Shown here: positions 61,759 through 64,000 of the stretch, piece after piece | Layout: each line of letters opens with the position of its first letter | How positions within the stretch are numbered: position 1 is the first letter of the stretch | Source of the DNA: Nymphaea colorata | Lineage: Eukaryota; Streptophyta; Magnoliopsida; Nymphaeales; Nymphaeaceae | Assembly: GCF_008831285.2 (NCBI RefSeq) | Contig: NC_045138.2 | Span: forward strand, 25,453,934 to 25,517,933 | Direction of reading: 5' to 3' | DNA: 64,000 nucleotides | Translations under genes and position numbers: made by a program | Notes under the pieces: generated by a model | Database searches by the model: none | What the model saw: the letters and a program-made list of their open reading frames with translations, nothing else | Told to the model about the DNA's origin: nothing

Positions 61759-64000
61759 ATCAATCCTTGCCTTGCTGATTGATTCACAACATCAACTTCC
61801 TTGAATTTTGGACTCGCGATTAAATCACCTTCACTTATGACCAGTTAAACCACTCTGAGACGGTGCTTGCACCAATTCAAACTTCTACATTTTCCTAATC
61901 TTATTAAATATTAAACAGTAGCAGATATCACCAAGTCCACTCTGCAGCATTGTTTTGTTTACAGAGAGAGAGAAAGTGAGAGGAGAAAGTTTGAAGTTTT
62001 ATTAGTTTGTCTAAAGCTTACGTACGTGAATTGGTAGCTTCACCCATGGACCGAATGAATTAATGGGATTCGTAGACTCTTTATCTGCTCTTAAGTCTTA
62101 ATGTATTAGAACTCTGGTCCTCCGGCTGTTTCCGGTCACGCGTTATCAGGGTGGCTTGTGCAAGTCCACGTCAATCTTTGAACGGCGGAGACCAATTATA
62201 GCTCCACATATCAACTGCAAAAATCTTAAGAGTTTTATTGCTGCAAACTGGGCCAAGGGCCCAAGTGCCAACATGCCTGGATAGGGCCTGAGATGCCTGG
62301 AAAAATCAAGAACACCCTTTGGCGTTAGACTTGGGCTCCTTTCAAAATGCGAACTTGGCTATATGTGCACGTTGAAAATACTTCCAGTTCACCAAAAAAA
62401 AAAAGTGAAGATAAAACAAAAAATAGAAGAAAAAAAAAACTAGAAAGAATGTTCTATTTTAAAAGTTACTAAAATATGCACTCTGCACTGCCAAATGCAA
62501 ACCAAGTAATATGTGCCATATTGACTTTTGTGACCAGCTCAGGAATAGTTACCAATTGGTTGCCCAAGTAAAGGCGTGCTCTTAATGCTGGCCTGAACCT
62601 CACCAATAGGGGTGAATACGAACTGAGCTGAGTCGAGCCCGAGTTCAGTCAGCTCAAACTCGACTCAGCATTTACGTGTTGAGCTCGAGCTCAACTCGAT
62701 TAAAGCTCGACAAACTCGTTTGAATAGAATTGATTCAATCAACTCGAACTCGACTCAGCAGTTACGTATTGAGTTCGAACTCGACTCGATTAAGGCTCGA
62801 CAAACTCGTTTGAATGGAATTGATATTCATCGTTGAGCTTAAGCTCAACTCGATTAAGGCTCAACAAACTCATTGGAATAATTATTTGAACGACTCATAA
62901 ACTCGCCATTAAACTAATTTGTTGTTCACCCCTACGAACCACCCCTACGAACCAGAACATTGATGGGTCTCGCACAAATTAAATATCCATAAATCAAGAA
63001 TTTTTTGCCAAGTGGTGCAATTAAGTGGATGGCTGTGACACTGTGGATTTCTTCTTCCTCACGTTTATCAAACAAGAACAAAGCCAGGTCTAACTGCTCC
63101 ATGCAAGGAGGAAGTAAGCAGCGGCAACGAAATCAAACACGTTTTCAAGAAAAAAGTTCACCGAACCCCGACTTCTATGGAAACTTAATCACCAGGACAT
63201 GCAATACAGGACTTAGGCGCGCTAGTCTAGGTCCAGACAAATGGTGGTAATAAAATTTCTAACTCAAATCTTTGGGAAAAAAGAGAAAGCGACGACGATT
63301 TCCTTGGAATAGCAAAAGAGTGGTAGTTCGTGTATCAGCTACTTCGTTAGCCATCACTAAGCTTGACATCAGCTTTTACTAGGAAAAATAGACACCATTG
63401 TCCATATCTACTTTGACTTGGTGGGGTGTTCTAAAGAGTATTATGTTCTTGGGCAAGCCTGAATGTTTCCTTGGGGTTTATTCGTTCAAATGTCTCTGTG
63501 TTCCATGTGGACAAGGGTTCCTGGTCCAACAAGTTCCAGAAATTTTGTCTTCAGGTACGACTTTTATCCGCGAATAAAAATCCTCATTTTGGGTCCATCA
63601 ACTTTGTGTTTGATACCTGCGTATGATGGGTGAAGGATAAAATTTAGAAACACGGACACAGACATTTATCTGCGATCTACAGTAAAATTCAGGGAAATCA
63701 AACAGGCTCTCAATGCAAAAGAAGAAGTCATGCAAATTACCCTGATGCATCGGATTCTGCTAGAGAATTTTCGCTGCATTTGAATGCAAACCGTACAATC
63801 CTATTCTAATTTTTGTGACAGATTCATAGCATATTATGTCAATGTTTCTGTTCCTAAGCGCCGTTACCTATAGGACATCCAAACCATGCAAGGTATATAC
63901 TCGTTCTAGTGTTAGAAATAATTTTTTACTTGATCTTGCTCTTGTTTTTCCATGATATTGTAAGGCTTTTCTTTATCATTTTATCCAAATTAGTTTCTGA
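61759..64000. other. Spacer beyond GLP-i to window end
   Basis: No gene seen. It follows the type II spacer order and holds one short element (62607-62934). From 63.2 kb it matches 58.3-59.1 kb closely, so another GLP unit may follow outside the window. Confidence 0.6.
62607..62934. mobile_element. Non-autonomous element, 328 bp, TAGGGGTGAA ends
   Basis: Same element as at 57.70 kb, opposite orientation: starts TAGGGGTGAATACG, ends GTTGTTCACCCCTA. The right end is followed by a tandem duplication of about 13 bp (cccctacgaacca twice), which obscures the target duplication. Confidence 0.8.

Noticed and set aside
63005-63250. Recurring open frame with SSSRLSNKRKARS in several spacers (39.7, 51.9, 57.4 on minus, 63.0 kb)
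   Set aside because: It recurs because the spacer is duplicated; frames differ between copies, lengths vary, and no domain or splice structure is visible.

Overview
The window is nuclear DNA of a flowering plant. Genes are split by many short AT-rich GT-AG introns, the encoded proteins match plant families (three-FKBP/TPR immunophilin, plant-type ELP5, germin-like proteins), and the spacers are full of small hAT-type elements and microsatellites. I cannot name the species. All exon limits below come from reading splice sites and frames by eye, not from transcripts.

Left part (1-26.3 kb) holds four single-copy housekeeping genes. They are: the 3' half of a RAD16-like SNF2/RING repair ATPase (+, 1033-4078), preceded by a decayed hAT transposase; a complete nine-exon Elongator subunit ELP5 (+, 6736-11496, 382 aa); a complete eleven-exon eIF3b gene (-, 12694-18085, 733 aa) converging on ELP5; and a complete thirteen-exon FKBP62/ROF1-like immunophilin (+, 22082-26264, 583 aa). 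The first FKBP domain of the immunophilin has lost its conserved tryptophan and a loop of about 20 residues.

Right part (26.9-64 kb) is a tandem array of nine germin-like protein (GLP, cupin) units, all on the minus strand. Each complete unit has two exons (106 nt and 554 nt) and predicts a secreted protein of 219 aa. Two promoter/exon-1 types occur, here called type I (start MKLLFL) and type II (start MKLTYL or MKLAYL). From left to right the order is I-II-I-II-I-II-II-II-II, which suggests an ancestral I+II pair that was duplicated, followed by amplification of type II. Six units look intact (b, e, f, g, h, i). Three are broken in different ways: a by a nonsense codon in exon 1, d by a one-base deletion in the metal-binding motif, and c by loss of exon 2. 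Units h and i join a type II promoter and exon 1 to a type I-like exon 2, as expected from gene conversion or unequal crossing over.

The array spacers are mosaics of shared blocks. Several small elements with clear 8-bp target duplications sit in one copy while the matching site in a sister copy is empty, so they post-date the duplications. One spacer (57.44-58.29 kb) carries an inversion of about 850 bp relative to its neighbour copy. Another holds a GC-rich element of about 975 bp that may be a gene-capturing DNA transposon. I found no tRNA, rRNA or CRISPR array, and no wholly new enzymatic system. The most interesting material is the evolution of the GLP array and the degenerate FKBP domain.
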